64,000 nt of DNA, taken from NCBI RefSeq assembly GCF_051513965.1, contig NZ_CP195847.1:744001-808000 (forward strand), given 5' to 3'. The notes under the pieces are model-generated. The model had not been told where the DNA came from. It saw only the letters and a program-made list of their open reading frames with translations, and did no database searches. Below, one piece after another: positions 26,674 to 37,086 of this stretch. Position 1 is the stretch's first letter. Each line of letters starts with the position of its first letter. Source of the DNA: Paramicrobacterium sp051513965. GTDB taxonomy: Bacteria > Actinomycetota > Actinomycetes > Actinomycetales > Microbacteriaceae. The translations under genes and the position numbers were made by a program.

Positions 26674-27956
26674 CGCATGTTGCTTCCGCGGCCGATGTGC
26701 CCGTCTCGGAGAGCCTCGAAGTCGCCAAGGTACGCAGTTGGAAGGCGCCGATCGCGTTCGCCGTGTTCACGATCGCGGCCGTCCTGCTGTTCATCGTCTT
26801 CTCGCGCGACGGCGACACCACCTTCAAGCTGTCGAACGATTCCGATGCGATCGTGCTCCCGCCGCTCGTCATGAGCGCGCGCGGTGCTGGCATCGTCGTC
26901 ACGATCCTGCTCGCGGTGATTACCGGCGTCTCCGCGTGGCGCACCATCAACTACAAGAACACGTGGCTGTGGCTCGTCGCGGTGTACGTCGTGCTCTTCC
27001 TCACCGGGTTCTTCGCATGGGCAGCCGCGGGCGGGACTGTGCCGCTTCCCGGCTTCCTCCTCGGCACCGTCGCACTGTCCGCTCCGCTGATCTTCGGCTC
27101 GCTCGGCGGCGTGATCTCCGAGCGCTCCGGTGTGGTCAACATCGCGATCGAGGGCCAGCTGCTCGCCGGTGCATTCACCTCGGCTGTGGTCGCCTCCGTG
27201 ACGCAGAACCCGTACCTCGGGCTCATCGCGGCGATGGTGGCGGGGATGCTCGTGAGCTTCGTGCTCGCCGCATTCTCGATCAAATACTTCGTCGACCAGA
27301 TCATCGTCGGCGTCGTGCTGAACGTGCTCGTGCTCGGTCTGACGTCATTCCTGTACTCACAGGTGCTCACGTCCAACACGCCGCTGCTGAACAGCCCGCC
27401 GCGCTTCCAGCGCATCAGCATCCCGTTCCTCAGCGAGATCCCGCTCGTCGGGCCCGTGTTCTTCCGCCAGACGATCATCATCTACGTCATGTACGTCGCG
27501 ATCGCCCTCGTCTACTGGGGGCTGTTCCACACCAAGTGGGGACTGCGCGTGCGGTCGGTCGGCGAGCACCCGCAGGCGGCTGACACCGTCGGCATCCGTG
27601 TCAACACCACCAGGTTCTGGAACGTTTCGCTCGCCGGTGCCATCGCTGGATTCGGCGGCGCCTACTTCACACTCGGCTCGGTCGGCGGGTTCACCAAGGA
27701 CATGACCGCCGGCGCCGGTTTCATCGCGCTGGCCGCGGTGATCTTCGGACAGTGGAACCCGATCAAGGCGACGCTCGCTGCGCTGCTTTTCGGCTTCGCG
27801 ACGAACCTGCAGAACATGCTCGGAGCGCTCGGCTCGCCGGTGGAGAGTGAGTTCCTGCTGATGCTGCCGTACATCGCGACGATCCTCGCGGTGGCAGGCT
27901 TCGTCGGCCAGTCGCGACCGCCGGCGGCAAGCGGCCAAGCGTATCGAAAATCGTAG
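26670..27956 (+). CDS. Nucleoside ABC importer permease 2
   Basis: 428 residues from the ATG at 26670 that overlaps the previous stop; AAGGAGG lies upstream. Family blocks are ERSGVVNIAIEGQLLAGA and VGEHPQAADTVGIRVNTTR, followed by GGAYFTLGSVGGF. About ten hydrophobic segments are predicted after a hydrophilic N-terminus. It completes the importer and lies 8 bp before cdd, tying transport to pyrimidine salvage. Confidence 0.93.
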   Translation: MTHVASAADVPVSESLEVAKVRSWKAPIAFAVFTIAAVLLFIVFSRDGDTTFKLSNDSDAIVLPPLVMSARGAGIVVTILLAVITGVSAWRTINYKNTWLWLVAVYVVLFLTGFFAWAAAGGTVPLPGFLLGTVALSAPLIFGSLGGVISERSGVVNIAIEGQLLAGAFTSAVVASVTQNPYLGLIAAMVAGMLVSFVLAAFSIKYFVDQIIVGVVLNVLVLGLTSFLYSQVLTSNTPLLNSPPRFQRISIPFLSEIPLVGPVFFRQTIIIYVMYVAIALVYWGLFHTKWGLRVRSVGEHPQAADTVGIRVNTTRFWNVSLAGAIAGFGGAYFTLGSVGGFTKDMTAGAGFIALAAVIFGQWNPIKATLAALLFGFATNLQNMLGALGSPVESEFLLMLPYIATILAVAGFVGQSRPPAASGQAYRKS

Positions 27957-27964
27957 GAGAGACA

Positions 27965-28375
27965 GTGACAGACGACGGATCCATCGACTGGGGCATGCTT
28001 CGGGATGCCGCGACAGACGCGATGCGCTCGGCATACGCGCCGTACTCGACGTTCCCCGTGGGGGCGGCGGCACTCGTCACCGACGGGCGCATCGTGACCG
28101 GCTGCAATGTCGAGAACGCGAGCTACGGAGTCGGGCTCTGCGCGGAGTGCGGCCTTGTGTCGAACCTCGCGCTGACGGGCGGCGGTCAGCTCGTGGCGTT
28201 CGCGTGCGTCGATGGCGACGGCAACACGCTGATGCCGTGCGGCCGCTGCCGCCAGCTGCTCTTCGAGCACGCGGTGCCCGGCATGCTGCTCGAGACGGTC
28301 TCGGGCATCCGCACGATCGACGAGGTGCTGCCGGATGCGTTCGGGCCGCGTCAGCTCGACGAGTACCGGGCCTGA
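27965..28375 (+). CDS. cdd: Cytidine deaminase
   Basis: 136 residues, GTG start with TAGGAG upstream. The catalytic zinc site is NVENASYGVGLCAE (Cys and catalytic Glu) plus MPCGRCRQ, the pattern of the short homotetrameric CDA. It converts cytidine and deoxycytidine to uridine and deoxyuridine. It lies in the same operon as the importer and deoA. Confidence 0.96.
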   Translation: MTDDGSIDWGMLRDAATDAMRSAYAPYSTFPVGAAALVTDGRIVTGCNVENASYGVGLCAECGLVSNLALTGGGQLVAFACVDGDGNTLMPCGRCRQLLFEHAVPGMLLETVSGIRTIDEVLPDAFGPRQLDEYRA

Positions 28376-28423
28376 CGGCATCCATCTGACTCGAATCGAC
28401 CGACGAGGTCTGAGAGGGGAATC

Positions 28424-29722
<1,299 letters not shown>

Positions 29723-29817
29723 CGCGTCCGCACGCGTCGCCTAGCGCGTCGCGCGCTTCCCTCCACGGCATTCCGCATTTCTGGTGTCTCCCACATTGCT
29801 TGAGCTTTCACGCGCGT

Positions 29818-29898
29818 CAGAGAATCGGAAATTTGCGATCAGGTGCGGCGTGTCCTTACGGGACACGCCGCACCTCGGTGAAAATTTCCGACTTCCTG
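29818..29898. repeat. Solo family B palindromic repeat (B1)
   Basis: An 81-bp imperfect palindrome. Outer arms are AGAATCGGAAATTT and AAATTTCCGACTT; the core is a 15-bp perfect stem AGGTGCGGCGTGTCC/GGACACGCCGCACCT. Ends and core match the two copies at 50227 and 51350. Here it stands alone between deoA and rhaM, where it may serve as a terminator for both. Confidence 0.78.
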
Positions 29899-29933
29899 TG
29901 GCGCGCGCGAGGTGCGGCAGCGGACCGGGGCGG

Positions 29934-30260
29934 CTAGGCGAGGTGGAAGTACTCCGTCAGACGTTCGCTTGACGCATCCGGGTTCGACTCCGAGATGAAG
30001 TACTCCGCCATCGTCGCCTGCCAGCGCGCGTTGATCTCGCGCTTGGCCATCTCCGACTGCGCCCGTTCGTAGTCGTCAGTCTCGAGGTAGCCGACCACGA
30101 GGCCGTCCTCCGGGCGCACGAAGAGCGAGTAATTGCGCCAGCCCGTCTCGCGCAGCGCGTCGAGCATCTCCGGCCAGACGGTCTCGTGCGCGGCGAGGTA
30201 GTCCTCCACGCGCTCGGGCTTCAGGTGCATGAGAAAGCAGACGCGTTCTGTGGTGGCCAT
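29934..30260 (-). CDS. rhaM: L-rhamnose mutarotase-like protein
   Basis: 108 residues from the ATG at 30260, chosen because GAAGGAG precedes it at the right distance. Family marks are the N-terminal RVCFLMHLKPERVEDYLAAH (active-site His), RNYSLFVRPEDGLVVGYLE and the MAKREINARWQATM block. It interconverts rhamnose anomers. No rhamnose isomerase, kinase or transporter is nearby, so it is an orphan in this window. Confidence 0.86.
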   Translation of the reverse strand: MATTERVCFLMHLKPERVEDYLAAHETVWPEMLDALRETGWRNYSLFVRPEDGLVVGYLETDDYERAQSEMAKREINARWQATMAEYFISESNPDASSERLTEYFHLA

Positions 30261-30550
30261 CGGTGCTCCTTCGGATCGTCGTTCTTCGGTCAATGATACG
30301 TTTCAGCGCGTTGCGGGGTGGCATCCTCGCGAGTTAACTCGACGTAATACGCGTTGCAATAGATGCACAATGGTGCGCACGTTTTGGCGAACCTCACCAA
30401 GATGAAAACAGACCATGTTGTGGCTTTCTCCATGTTTGTTAGGGATGCTTCCAAAAAATCTCGGACCTTGCTACGGTCTCGGGAAACCGCCACTGCGCCT
30501 CTGAAGTCGTCGCCCCGACGGCTCCGCGGGTGGCTGTTCGAAGAGGAACC
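30261..30550 (+). promoter_or_regulatory. Chitinase upstream region with a perfect palindrome
   Basis: A 290-bp spacer, more AT-rich than its surroundings, between rhaM and the divergent chitinase gene. It contains the 12-bp palindrome CGAGTTAACTCG at 30330-30341 and a near-symmetric TGCAC-AATG-GTGCG at about 30362. No promoter stands out convincingly. I see no gene in it; short ORFs here lack ribosome sites. Confidence 0.4.
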
Positions 30551-32443
30551 ATGACCCGAAGATCCCGACGCGCTGTCGGCATCGGCGCCGCCGCTGCCGT
30601 TCTCGCCGTCCCCCTGTCGGCTCCCGCCTTCGCTGCGAGTCCGGAGACCGACCCCGCCCCACTCAACGGATATCGCAGCGTCGGCTACGTGATGGCCGAT
30701 TCCCCTGAAACGCGCGACTTTCAGATCGAAGACATCATCACGAGCGGAGCGATCGACGACCTGACCCACATCAACTACGCGTTCGGAAACGTCACGAGCG
30801 AGCTGGTGTGCGACATCGTCGACGGCCGCGACGAGGACGCGGTCGACGAGGGCGACGCCTACAACGACTTCCTCCGTCCGGTGAGCGCGGAGGACTCCGT
30901 CGACGGTGTCGCTGACGCGGAGGACCAGGCTCTTGCCGGCAACTTCAACCAGCTGCGCAAGCTCAAAGAGCAGTACCCCGACATCAAGATCCTGATCTCG
31001 CTGGGTGGCTGGACCTGGTCTGACTACTTCCCCGAGGCGGCTGCGACGCCCGAGAGCCGCGAGAAGTTCGTCGACTCCTGCCTCGACCTCTACATCAAGG
31101 GCAACCTGCCGACGTACGAGGGTAAGGGTGGAGACGGCGCTGTGGCCGGCCTCTTCGACGGAATCGACATCGACTGGGAGTGGCCCGTCACCGGCGGTGA
31201 AGATCCCGAGAACGGGACGCCTGAGGACAAGGAGAACTTCCTCGCGCTCATGGCCGAGTTCCGTGCTGAGCTCGACGCGCTGGGCGACCAGAACGGCGAG
31301 CAGTACCTGCTGAGCGCGTTCGCCCCGGTCGGCGGCTGGAACACCTCGGGCGGCTGGCGCGACGCGCGGCTGTTCGACAGCGTGGACTTCCTGAATGTTC
31401 AGGGTTACGACTACCACGGTGGATGGGTTCCGGACCAGGCCGGGCACCAGGGCAACCTGTGGCCCGACGGCGACAACAACTGGGGCCTGGCACTCGCGCC
31501 TGAGCTTCAGGCATACCTGGATGCCGGTGCCCGCCCCGACCAGCTGAATGCCGGTCTCGCGGCCTACGGTCACGGCTGGTATGGGGTCGACGGTCCGGAC
31601 GCCGCGTGGCAGGACGCCGAGGGCTACATCGGCACCGCCACCTACGCGGACCTGCGTGACGCAGGCGAGCAGTACTTCGACCCGGAGACAGGCGCCGCCT
31701 GGATCTACGTCGAGGGAAGCGACGCGGCAGCCGCTGCAGAAGGTGACGTGCCGGAGGGCGCCAGCCAATGGTGGAGCCTCGACACGCCTGACTCGGTGAC
31801 GGCCAAGGCCGAGCACATCGCGGCCGCCGGTTACGGCGGAGCCATGTGGTGGGACCTCTCGGGTGACTACCAGAACGAGCTCGGCAACGCTCTCGGCGAC
31901 GCGCTCCGTGCCGGCGCGACGGGACCCCTCGCCGCTCCGACGCTCGATGACCTCGGCGAGTTCGAGACGACCGTCGGTGACGACGTCTCGCAGCAGCTCG
32001 CCGCCCGCGGCGCTGGCCCCGTCAACGTCTCCGTCGCCTCGGGTGAGCTGCCCGACGGCATCGAGCTCAACGGCCTCGAGATCAGCGGAGCCGCCACCGA
32101 GCCCGGAAGTTACACGGCCGAGCTGGTCGCCACCAACGCGTTCGGTGAGAGTGCACCGGTGACGATTGCGATCACGGTCGCGGCCGCTCCCGCACCCGAC
32201 CCCGGTGAGGAGACCGATCCGGGCGAGGGCGACGAGAACGGCTCGGGCACGGATGCTGAGACGCCAGGCGCCGGCAGCGACACGGATGCCGATGCAGACG
32301 TGAACGCCTCCGACGACGCCACGGAGAACACCGGCAGCCTTCCGCGTACCGGAGCCGACGCCTTCGGGCTCATCGCGCTCGCTCTGTTCCTCGTCCTCCT
32401 CGGAGGCGGAGTGATCGCGGTGCGCCGCCGCCGCACGAGCTGA
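30551..32443 (+). CDS. Cell-wall-anchored GH18 chitinase
   Basis: 630 residues from the ATG after AAGAGG. A Sec signal peptide (residues 1 to about 32, ending APAFAAS) leads into a GH18 barrel with SLGGWTWS and the catalytic DGIDIDWEWP near residues 203-212, where the last Glu is the acid. A putative Ig-fold domain follows (LPDGIELNGLEISG). After an Asp/Gly/Glu-rich linker, the C-terminus has LPRTG near residue 597, a hydrophobic helix and an Arg tail, a sortase signal. It should hydrolyse chitin or chito-oligomers at the cell surface. Confidence 0.92.
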   Translation: MTRRSRRAVGIGAAAAVLAVPLSAPAFAASPETDPAPLNGYRSVGYVMADSPETRDFQIEDIITSGAIDDLTHINYAFGNVTSELVCDIVDGRDEDAVDEGDAYNDFLRPVSAEDSVDGVADAEDQALAGNFNQLRKLKEQYPDIKILISLGGWTWSDYFPEAAATPESREKFVDSCLDLYIKGNLPTYEGKGGDGAVAGLFDGIDIDWEWPVTGGEDPENGTPEDKENFLALMAEFRAELDALGDQNGEQYLLSAFAPVGGWNTSGGWRDARLFDSVDFLNVQGYDYHGGWVPDQAGHQGNLWPDGDNNWGLALAPELQAYLDAGARPDQLNAGLAAYGHGWYGVDGPDAAWQDAEGYIGTATYADLRDAGEQYFDPETGAAWIYVEGSDAAAAAEGDVPEGASQWWSLDTPDSVTAKAEHIAAAGYGGAMWWDLSGDYQNELGNALGDALRAGATGPLAAPTLDDLGEFETTVGDDVSQQLAARGAGPVNVSVASGELPDGIELNGLEISGAATEPGSYTAELVATNAFGESAPVTIAITVAAAPAPDPGEETDPGEGDENGSGTDAETPGAGSDTDADADVNASDDATENTGSLPRTGADAFGLIALALFLVLLGGGVIAVRRRRTS

Positions 32444-32462
32444 GAGGAGGCGTCATGAGGTT

Positions 32463-32490
32463 GGGCCGGGTGCATGACAGCATCCGGCCC
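32463..32490 (+). terminator. Terminator candidate after the chitinase gene
   Basis: GGGCCGG pairs with CCGGCCC around a 14-nt loop that itself has a TG/CA pair, 19 bp after the chitinase stop. No U tract follows. Confidence 0.5.
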
Positions 32491-32544
32491 GACCCTGTCT
32501 CACCGCCCTGTCGCCCGAGCCCTGCGCACGGTAGCCTGAGTCTC

Positions 32545-33675
32545 GTGACTGATCTCGATGACGACTACACACTCGGCCGCGTCAACCTGCGTGATGTGCC
32601 CAAGGTCTCTCTGCATGACCATCTCGACGGGGGACTTCGTCCCGAGACCATCCTCGAACTCGCCGATGAGGCGGGCGTCGAGGTTCCCGAGACGGATGCC
32701 GATGACCTGGCGGACTGGTTCGTCAGCCAGTGCAATGCGGGCAACCTCGTCGACTACCTCTCGACGTTCGACCTCACGACCGCGGTCATGCAGACGGGTG
32801 ACCAGCTCGAGCGCATCGCCCGCGAGTTCGTGCTCGACCTCGCCGAGGACGGCGTCGTGTACGGCGAAGTGCGCTGGGCGCCCGAGCAGCACCTGACGCG
32901 CGGACTGTCGCTTGACGAGGCCGTCGAAGCGGTGCAGTCGGGGCTCGAGGCCGGCGTCGCCGATGTGGAGCGTCAGGGACGCAGCATCCGTGTGGGCCAG
33001 CTGGTCACAGCGATGCGGCATGCCGATCGCAGCCTCGAGATCGCTCAGCTCGCCGTGCGTCACCGCGACCACGGTGTCGTGGGCTTCGACATCGCGGGCG
33101 CTGAGCTCGGCTTCCTGCCCAGCAGGCACCGTCTCGCGTTCGACTACCTCGCGCAGAACCACATGCCCACGACGATCCACGCGGGCGAGGCGGACGGGCT
33201 GCACTCCATTCAGAGTGCACTGTTCGACGGACGCGCGCTTCGTCTCGGCCACGGCGTGCGCATCGCCGAGGACATCGCCGACGTGCGCTCGGACGACGAG
33301 AACACCTACGTCTCTCTCGGACGGCTCTCCGAATGGGTCAAGGATCGTGAGATCGCTCTCGAGCTCAGCCCGTCGTCGAACCTGCAGACGGGCGCGATCG
33401 AGCAGTGGGGGAGCGAGATCGCCGACCACCCATTCGACCTGCTGTACCAGCTCGGCTTCTGCGTGACCGTGAACCCCGACAACCGGACCCAGTCGGGCAC
33501 CACGCTCTCGCGCGAGCTGGCATTGCTCGCCGATGCGTTCTCGTACGATCTCGCCGACATCGAGACGTTCCAGCTCAACGCTGCGCAGTCGGTGTTCGCA
33601 CCACTCGAAGACCGCGAAGACCTGATCGACATGATCACTCAGGGCTTTGAAGACGCCGAGAGTTACGGTGCATAA
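32545..33675 (+). CDS. add: Adenosine deaminase
   Basis: 376 residues from the GTG at 32545; an upstream in-frame ATG would overlap the presumed chitinase terminator. Metal ligands appear in SLHDHLDGGLRP (HxH), TIHAGEADG (His and catalytic Glu) and RLGHGVR, with the late Asp in VTVNPDNRTQSG. It converts adenosine and deoxyadenosine to inosine and deoxyinosine, the input for punA 3 kb away. No strong ribosome site is seen at this GTG, so the start is less certain than the identity. Confidence 0.92.
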   Translation: MTDLDDDYTLGRVNLRDVPKVSLHDHLDGGLRPETILELADEAGVEVPETDADDLADWFVSQCNAGNLVDYLSTFDLTTAVMQTGDQLERIAREFVLDLAEDGVVYGEVRWAPEQHLTRGLSLDEAVEAVQSGLEAGVADVERQGRSIRVGQLVTAMRHADRSLEIAQLAVRHRDHGVVGFDIAGAELGFLPSRHRLAFDYLAQNHMPTTIHAGEADGLHSIQSALFDGRALRLGHGVRIAEDIADVRSDDENTYVSLGRLSEWVKDREIALELSPSSNLQTGAIEQWGSEIADHPFDLLYQLGFCVTVNPDNRTQSGTTLSRELALLADAFSYDLADIETFQLNAAQSVFAPLEDREDLIDMITQGFEDAESYGA

Positions 33676-33779
33676 CCCGGGCCTAAATATGCTCGGCATA
33701 AAATGGAATCCGTTGGGCACGCGCTCCCTGTCCGGGGGAGAACGCGTCAGAGGCCCACGCGAGTGATCTGAGAGTATCG

Positions 33780-34238
33780 ATGTCGTTGCCCCCGCTTCCT
33801 GATTCGGCCGTGAACCTCCGCGTCGAGGCCCGTGACTGGAAGCATGCGGTGACTCTCGCCGGTGACGCACTCGTCGCCAGCGGGGCCGTCACGGGGGCAT
33901 ACACCTCGAGGATGGTCGGCGTCGTCGAGGAGTTCGGCGCGTACATCGTGATCGCTCCGGGTCTCGCTCTCGCCCACGCACGCCCCGGCTCCGATGTGCT
34001 GACCGAGGGGATGTCGGTCGTCACGCTGGCGGAGCCCGTCGCCTTCGGGCATCCTCACAACGACCCCGTGTCGGTGGTGCTCGGTCTCGCTGTGCGCACG
34101 CCCGAAGGACACGTTGCGCGCGTCGCCGATCTTGCGAACGCCTTCAACGACGCGAGCACGATTCGCGCGCTCGCCGAGGCGATGACGACCGAGCAGGTTC
34201 GCAGCATCCTCGGAATCGAGCAGGAGGTCACCCCGTGA
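33780..34238 (+). CDS. PTS EIIA component (fructose/mannitol/ascorbate type)
   Basis: 152 residues of the PTS EIIA type 2 fold. The phosphorylated histidine is in ALAHARPG, preceded by GAYIVIAPG, and PHNDPVSVVLGLA is typical of the ascorbate/galactitol branch. It receives phosphate from HPr and passes it to EIIB, encoded next with a 4-bp overlap. No EIIC permease is encoded nearby, so the pair may serve a distant permease or act in regulation. Confidence 0.87.
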   Translation: MSLPPLPDSAVNLRVEARDWKHAVTLAGDALVASGAVTGAYTSRMVGVVEEFGAYIVIAPGLALAHARPGSDVLTEGMSVVTLAEPVAFGHPHNDPVSVVLGLAVRTPEGHVARVADLANAFNDASTIRALAEAMTTEQVRSILGIEQEVTP

Positions 34239-34510
34239 AGCGCATCGTGACGCTGTGCGGTGTCGGCGTCGGGACGTCAGGCATTCTCAAGGTCAACGCC
34301 GAGCGCGTGCTGGAGCGGCTCGGCATCGATGCGTCGGTGACCGCGACGGACGTCGACAACGTGCAGAAGGACGCCGAGGACGCCCAGGTCATCCTGACCT
34401 CACCGGAGCTCGTCTCCCGCATCGGCCAGACGTTCGCAGACATCGTCGAGATCGACAACTACTTCGACCTGAGCGAGATCGAGCGCAAACTCGACGAGGC
34501 GCTCGGGTAG
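34235..34510 (+). CDS. PTS EIIB component (lactose/ascorbate type)
   Basis: 91 residues, GTG start with CAGGAGG upstream, overlapping EIIA by GTGA. The N-terminal phospho-Cys loop reads TLCGVGVGTSGI, with the P-loop-like pattern of the IIB lactose/ascorbate fold. The C-terminal helix ends the domain at normal length. The missing EIIC partner is the notable point. Confidence 0.87.
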   Translation: MKRIVTLCGVGVGTSGILKVNAERVLERLGIDASVTATDVDNVQKDAEDAQVILTSPELVSRIGQTFADIVEIDNYFDLSEIERKLDEALG

Positions 34511-34537
34511 CTGCAACTCGTTCTGACGTGCTGCGCG

Positions 34538-36217
34538 TCAGCCGGTGACGCGCGCCGAGAACTCTTCGAGGTCTGAGCGGATGCCGGCGAGCACTGTGCG
34601 TGCACGGTCGCTCTCCTCCGCGGGAGACGTCACGTCGATGTAGTACTTCAGCTTCGGTTCCGTGCCGCTCGGGCGCACCATGACGCGCGAGCCGTCCTCG
34701 AGGGAGAACCGCAGGGCATCGGTCGCCGGAAGGTCGCCGGAGCCGTTCTTCAGATCGTCGACCTGCGAGACCGGGACGCCGCCGAGCACGGTCGGCGCGT
34801 TGGAGCGAAGCTCGGCCATCAAGGCGCCGATGAGCGACAGGTCGGTGACGCGCACCGACAGCTGGTCACTGGCGAAGAAACCGAACGTCTCGGTGAAGCC
34901 CTCGAGCATCTGGGCGACCGAGACGCCCTCGCGCTTTGCCTCCGCGGCCATGGCGAGAAAAGCGACTCCCGCCGAGATGCCGTCCTTGTCGCGGACGACG
35001 TCGGGGTTCACGAGGTAGCCGATGGCCTCCTCATAGCCGAACACGAGGCCCGGGACCCGCGAGACCCATTTGAAGCCGGTGAGCGTCTCCGTGAAGCCGA
35101 GACCGTACTCCTTCGCCACGGCGGCGAGCGCCGGCGACGAGACGATCGTGCACGCGAGCGCCGCGTTCTCGATGCCCTCGGAGGCTGCGCGGCGGGCAGC
35201 ATCCCAGCCGAGAAGCCAGCCGACCTCGTTGCCGGTCAACTGGCGGTAGCCCTCGGGGCTCGCGCTGTCGGGCACGGCGACCGACATGCGGTCGGCGTCG
35301 GGGTCGTTCGCGATGATGAGCTCGGCGCCCACCTCGCGCGCGAGGGCGAACGAGAGGTCGAGCGCGCCAGGCTCCTCCGGGTTCGGGAAGGAGACCGTCG
35401 GGAACGCGGCATCCGGCTCCTGCTGCTCGGGAACCGACGTGACCGCCGGGTATCCGGCCTTCTCAAGGACGCGCGCGAACGTCTCCCATCCGACGCCGTG
35501 CATCGCGGTATAGACGACGGACATCGGCTCGGCTCCTTGGGGGAGCAGCGCGGCCGTGGCATCCACGTAGGCGTCCACGACGCTCTCGGGCGCCGTCTCG
35601 AACTCCGTCGAGCGCGGCAGGCTCAGCACGTTCTCGTCGCGAGCGACCCGGTCGATCTGGTCGGAGATCGCGCCGTCGGTCGGGGGAACGATCTGCGAAC
35701 CGCCGTCAGCGTGGCCGAGGTACACCTTGTACCCGTTGTCCTTCGGCGGGTTGTGGCTCGCCGTCACCATGATTCCGGCGGATGCATCGAGGTGACGGAC
35801 CGCGAACGCGAGAACCGGGGTCGGCAGCGCTCGGGGGAACAGGATGGCACGAACCCCCGCTCCGGCCATGAGCTCGGCGGTGTCGCGCGCGAACACGTCG
35901 GAGTTCGTGCGGCCGTCGTACCCGATGACGACCGAGGGCTGATCCTCGTGTTCGAGAAGGTGCGCGGCGATGCCCGCCGCGGCCTGCGACACGAGCACGC
36001 GGTTCATGCGCGCAGAGCCCGCGCCGATGCGGCCACGGAGGCCGGCGGTGCCGAAGGCGAGGCGCGTGTCGAAACGGGAGTGCAGCTCGTCGAGCGCGAT
36101 CTCGCTGCCCGCCGCGGCATCCCGAATCAATGTGTCGAGCTCGTCGCGCGTGGTCTCGTCTGGGTCCTGGGCGAGCCAGTCGCGCGCGGTCTGAATGATG
36201 GGGTCGAGATCGGTCAT
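34538..36217 (-). CDS. pmmB: Phosphohexomutase/phosphopentomutase-type phosphosugar mutase
   Basis: 559 residues from the ATG at 36217 (GGAG 7 nt before; an adjacent GTG is less well placed). Alpha-D-phosphohexomutase motifs are GTAGLRGRIG, the phosphoserine loop TASHNPPKDNGYKVY, metal loop NDPDADRMSV and sugar loop GYEEAIGYLV, with RPSGTEPK binding phosphate at the end. It follows punA with a 1-base overlap and lies near deoA, so moving ribose or deoxyribose 1-phosphate to the 5-phosphate is plausible. A phosphoglucomutase role is the alternative. Confidence 0.9.
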   Translation of the reverse strand: MTDLDPIIQTARDWLAQDPDETTRDELDTLIRDAAAGSEIALDELHSRFDTRLAFGTAGLRGRIGAGSARMNRVLVSQAAAGIAAHLLEHEDQPSVVIGYDGRTNSDVFARDTAELMAGAGVRAILFPRALPTPVLAFAVRHLDASAGIMVTASHNPPKDNGYKVYLGHADGGSQIVPPTDGAISDQIDRVARDENVLSLPRSTEFETAPESVVDAYVDATAALLPQGAEPMSVVYTAMHGVGWETFARVLEKAGYPAVTSVPEQQEPDAAFPTVSFPNPEEPGALDLSFALAREVGAELIIANDPDADRMSVAVPDSASPEGYRQLTGNEVGWLLGWDAARRAASEGIENAALACTIVSSPALAAVAKEYGLGFTETLTGFKWVSRVPGLVFGYEEAIGYLVNPDVVRDKDGISAGVAFLAMAAEAKREGVSVAQMLEGFTETFGFFASDQLSVRVTDLSLIGALMAELRSNAPTVLGGVPVSQVDDLKNGSGDLPATDALRFSLEDGSRVMVRPSGTEPKLKYYIDVTSPAEESDRARTVLAGIRSDLEEFSARVTG

Positions 36218-37050
36218 CACAGTTCTCCGACGATACGGGCGAGGAGGTCGCTGATCTTCGCCTCAGCAGCGCGACCGGCCTCGATGACTTCTTCGTGGCT
36301 GAGCGGGGTGGCCTGGATGCCGGCGGCGAGGTTCGTGATGAGCGACATGCCGAGGATCTCCATGCCGGCCTGGCGGGCGGCGATCGCTTCGAGGGCCGTC
36401 GACATGCCGACGATGTGCCCGCCGATGGTCTTCGCCATCTGCACCTCGGCCGGCGTCTCGTAGTGCGGGCCGCGGAACTGGCAGTAGACACCGTCGTCGA
36501 GCGACGGGTCGATGCTGCGCGCCACCTCGCGCAGACGCGACGAGTACAGGTCGGTGAGGTCGACGAACGTGGCGCCCTCAAGCGGGGAGTCGCCGGTGAG
36601 GTTGATGTGGTCGCTGATCAGAACGGGAGTGCCGGGAGTCCAGCTCTCTTTGATGCCACCCGCGCCGTTCGTGAGGATCATCGTCGTCGCGCCCGTTGCC
36701 GCTGCGGTGCGCACCGAATGGACGACGCGTCGCACACCGTGGCCTTCGTAGTAGTGGGTGCGTGCGCCGATGACGAGCGCGCGCTTTCCGCTGGGCAGAA
36801 GCACTGAGCGGATCGTGCCCACGTGGCCCTCGAGCGCTGGCTTCGAGAACCCTGCGATCTCCGTGGCGGGAATCGTGGCCGTCGTCTCACCGATGAGGTC
36901 GGCGGCCTTGCCCCAGCCGGAGCCGAGCGTCAGTGCGATGTCGTGGTGATCGACGCCGGTTTTGTCGGCGATGTCGGATGCCGCGGCGGCCGCGATCTCG
37001 AACGGGTCGATGTCGACGGCATCCAGCGGATTGGTGTGCATCTCTGGCAT
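36217..37050 (-). CDS. punA: Purine-nucleoside phosphorylase, trimeric type
   Basis: 277 residues. Family marks are LTLGSGWGKAADL, RTHYYEGHG, the ILTNGAGGI block, the purine-binding YCQFRGPHYETPAE (Glu), and the SLITNLAAGI block near the C-terminus. It cleaves inosine and guanosine to base plus ribose 1-phosphate. It is coupled to the mutase by a 1-base stop/start overlap, linking the released sugar phosphate to central metabolism. Confidence 0.95.
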   Translation of the reverse strand: MPEMHTNPLDAVDIDPFEIAAAAASDIADKTGVDHHDIALTLGSGWGKAADLIGETTATIPATEIAGFSKPALEGHVGTIRSVLLPSGKRALVIGARTHYYEGHGVRRVVHSVRTAAATGATTMILTNGAGGIKESWTPGTPVLISDHINLTGDSPLEGATFVDLTDLYSSRLREVARSIDPSLDDGVYCQFRGPHYETPAEVQMAKTIGGHIVGMSTALEAIAARQAGMEILGMSLITNLAAGIQATPLSHEEVIEAGRAAEAKISDLLARIVGEL

Positions 37051-37086
37051 CCACCCAGTCTAATCTGTGCCGATAGACTCCTGGAT

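Noticed and set aside
34523..34541. CTGACG/CGTCAG hairpin between EIIB and pmmB as a terminator
   Set aside because: Only a 6-bp stem with a 7-nt loop and no U tract; too weak to list as a feature.
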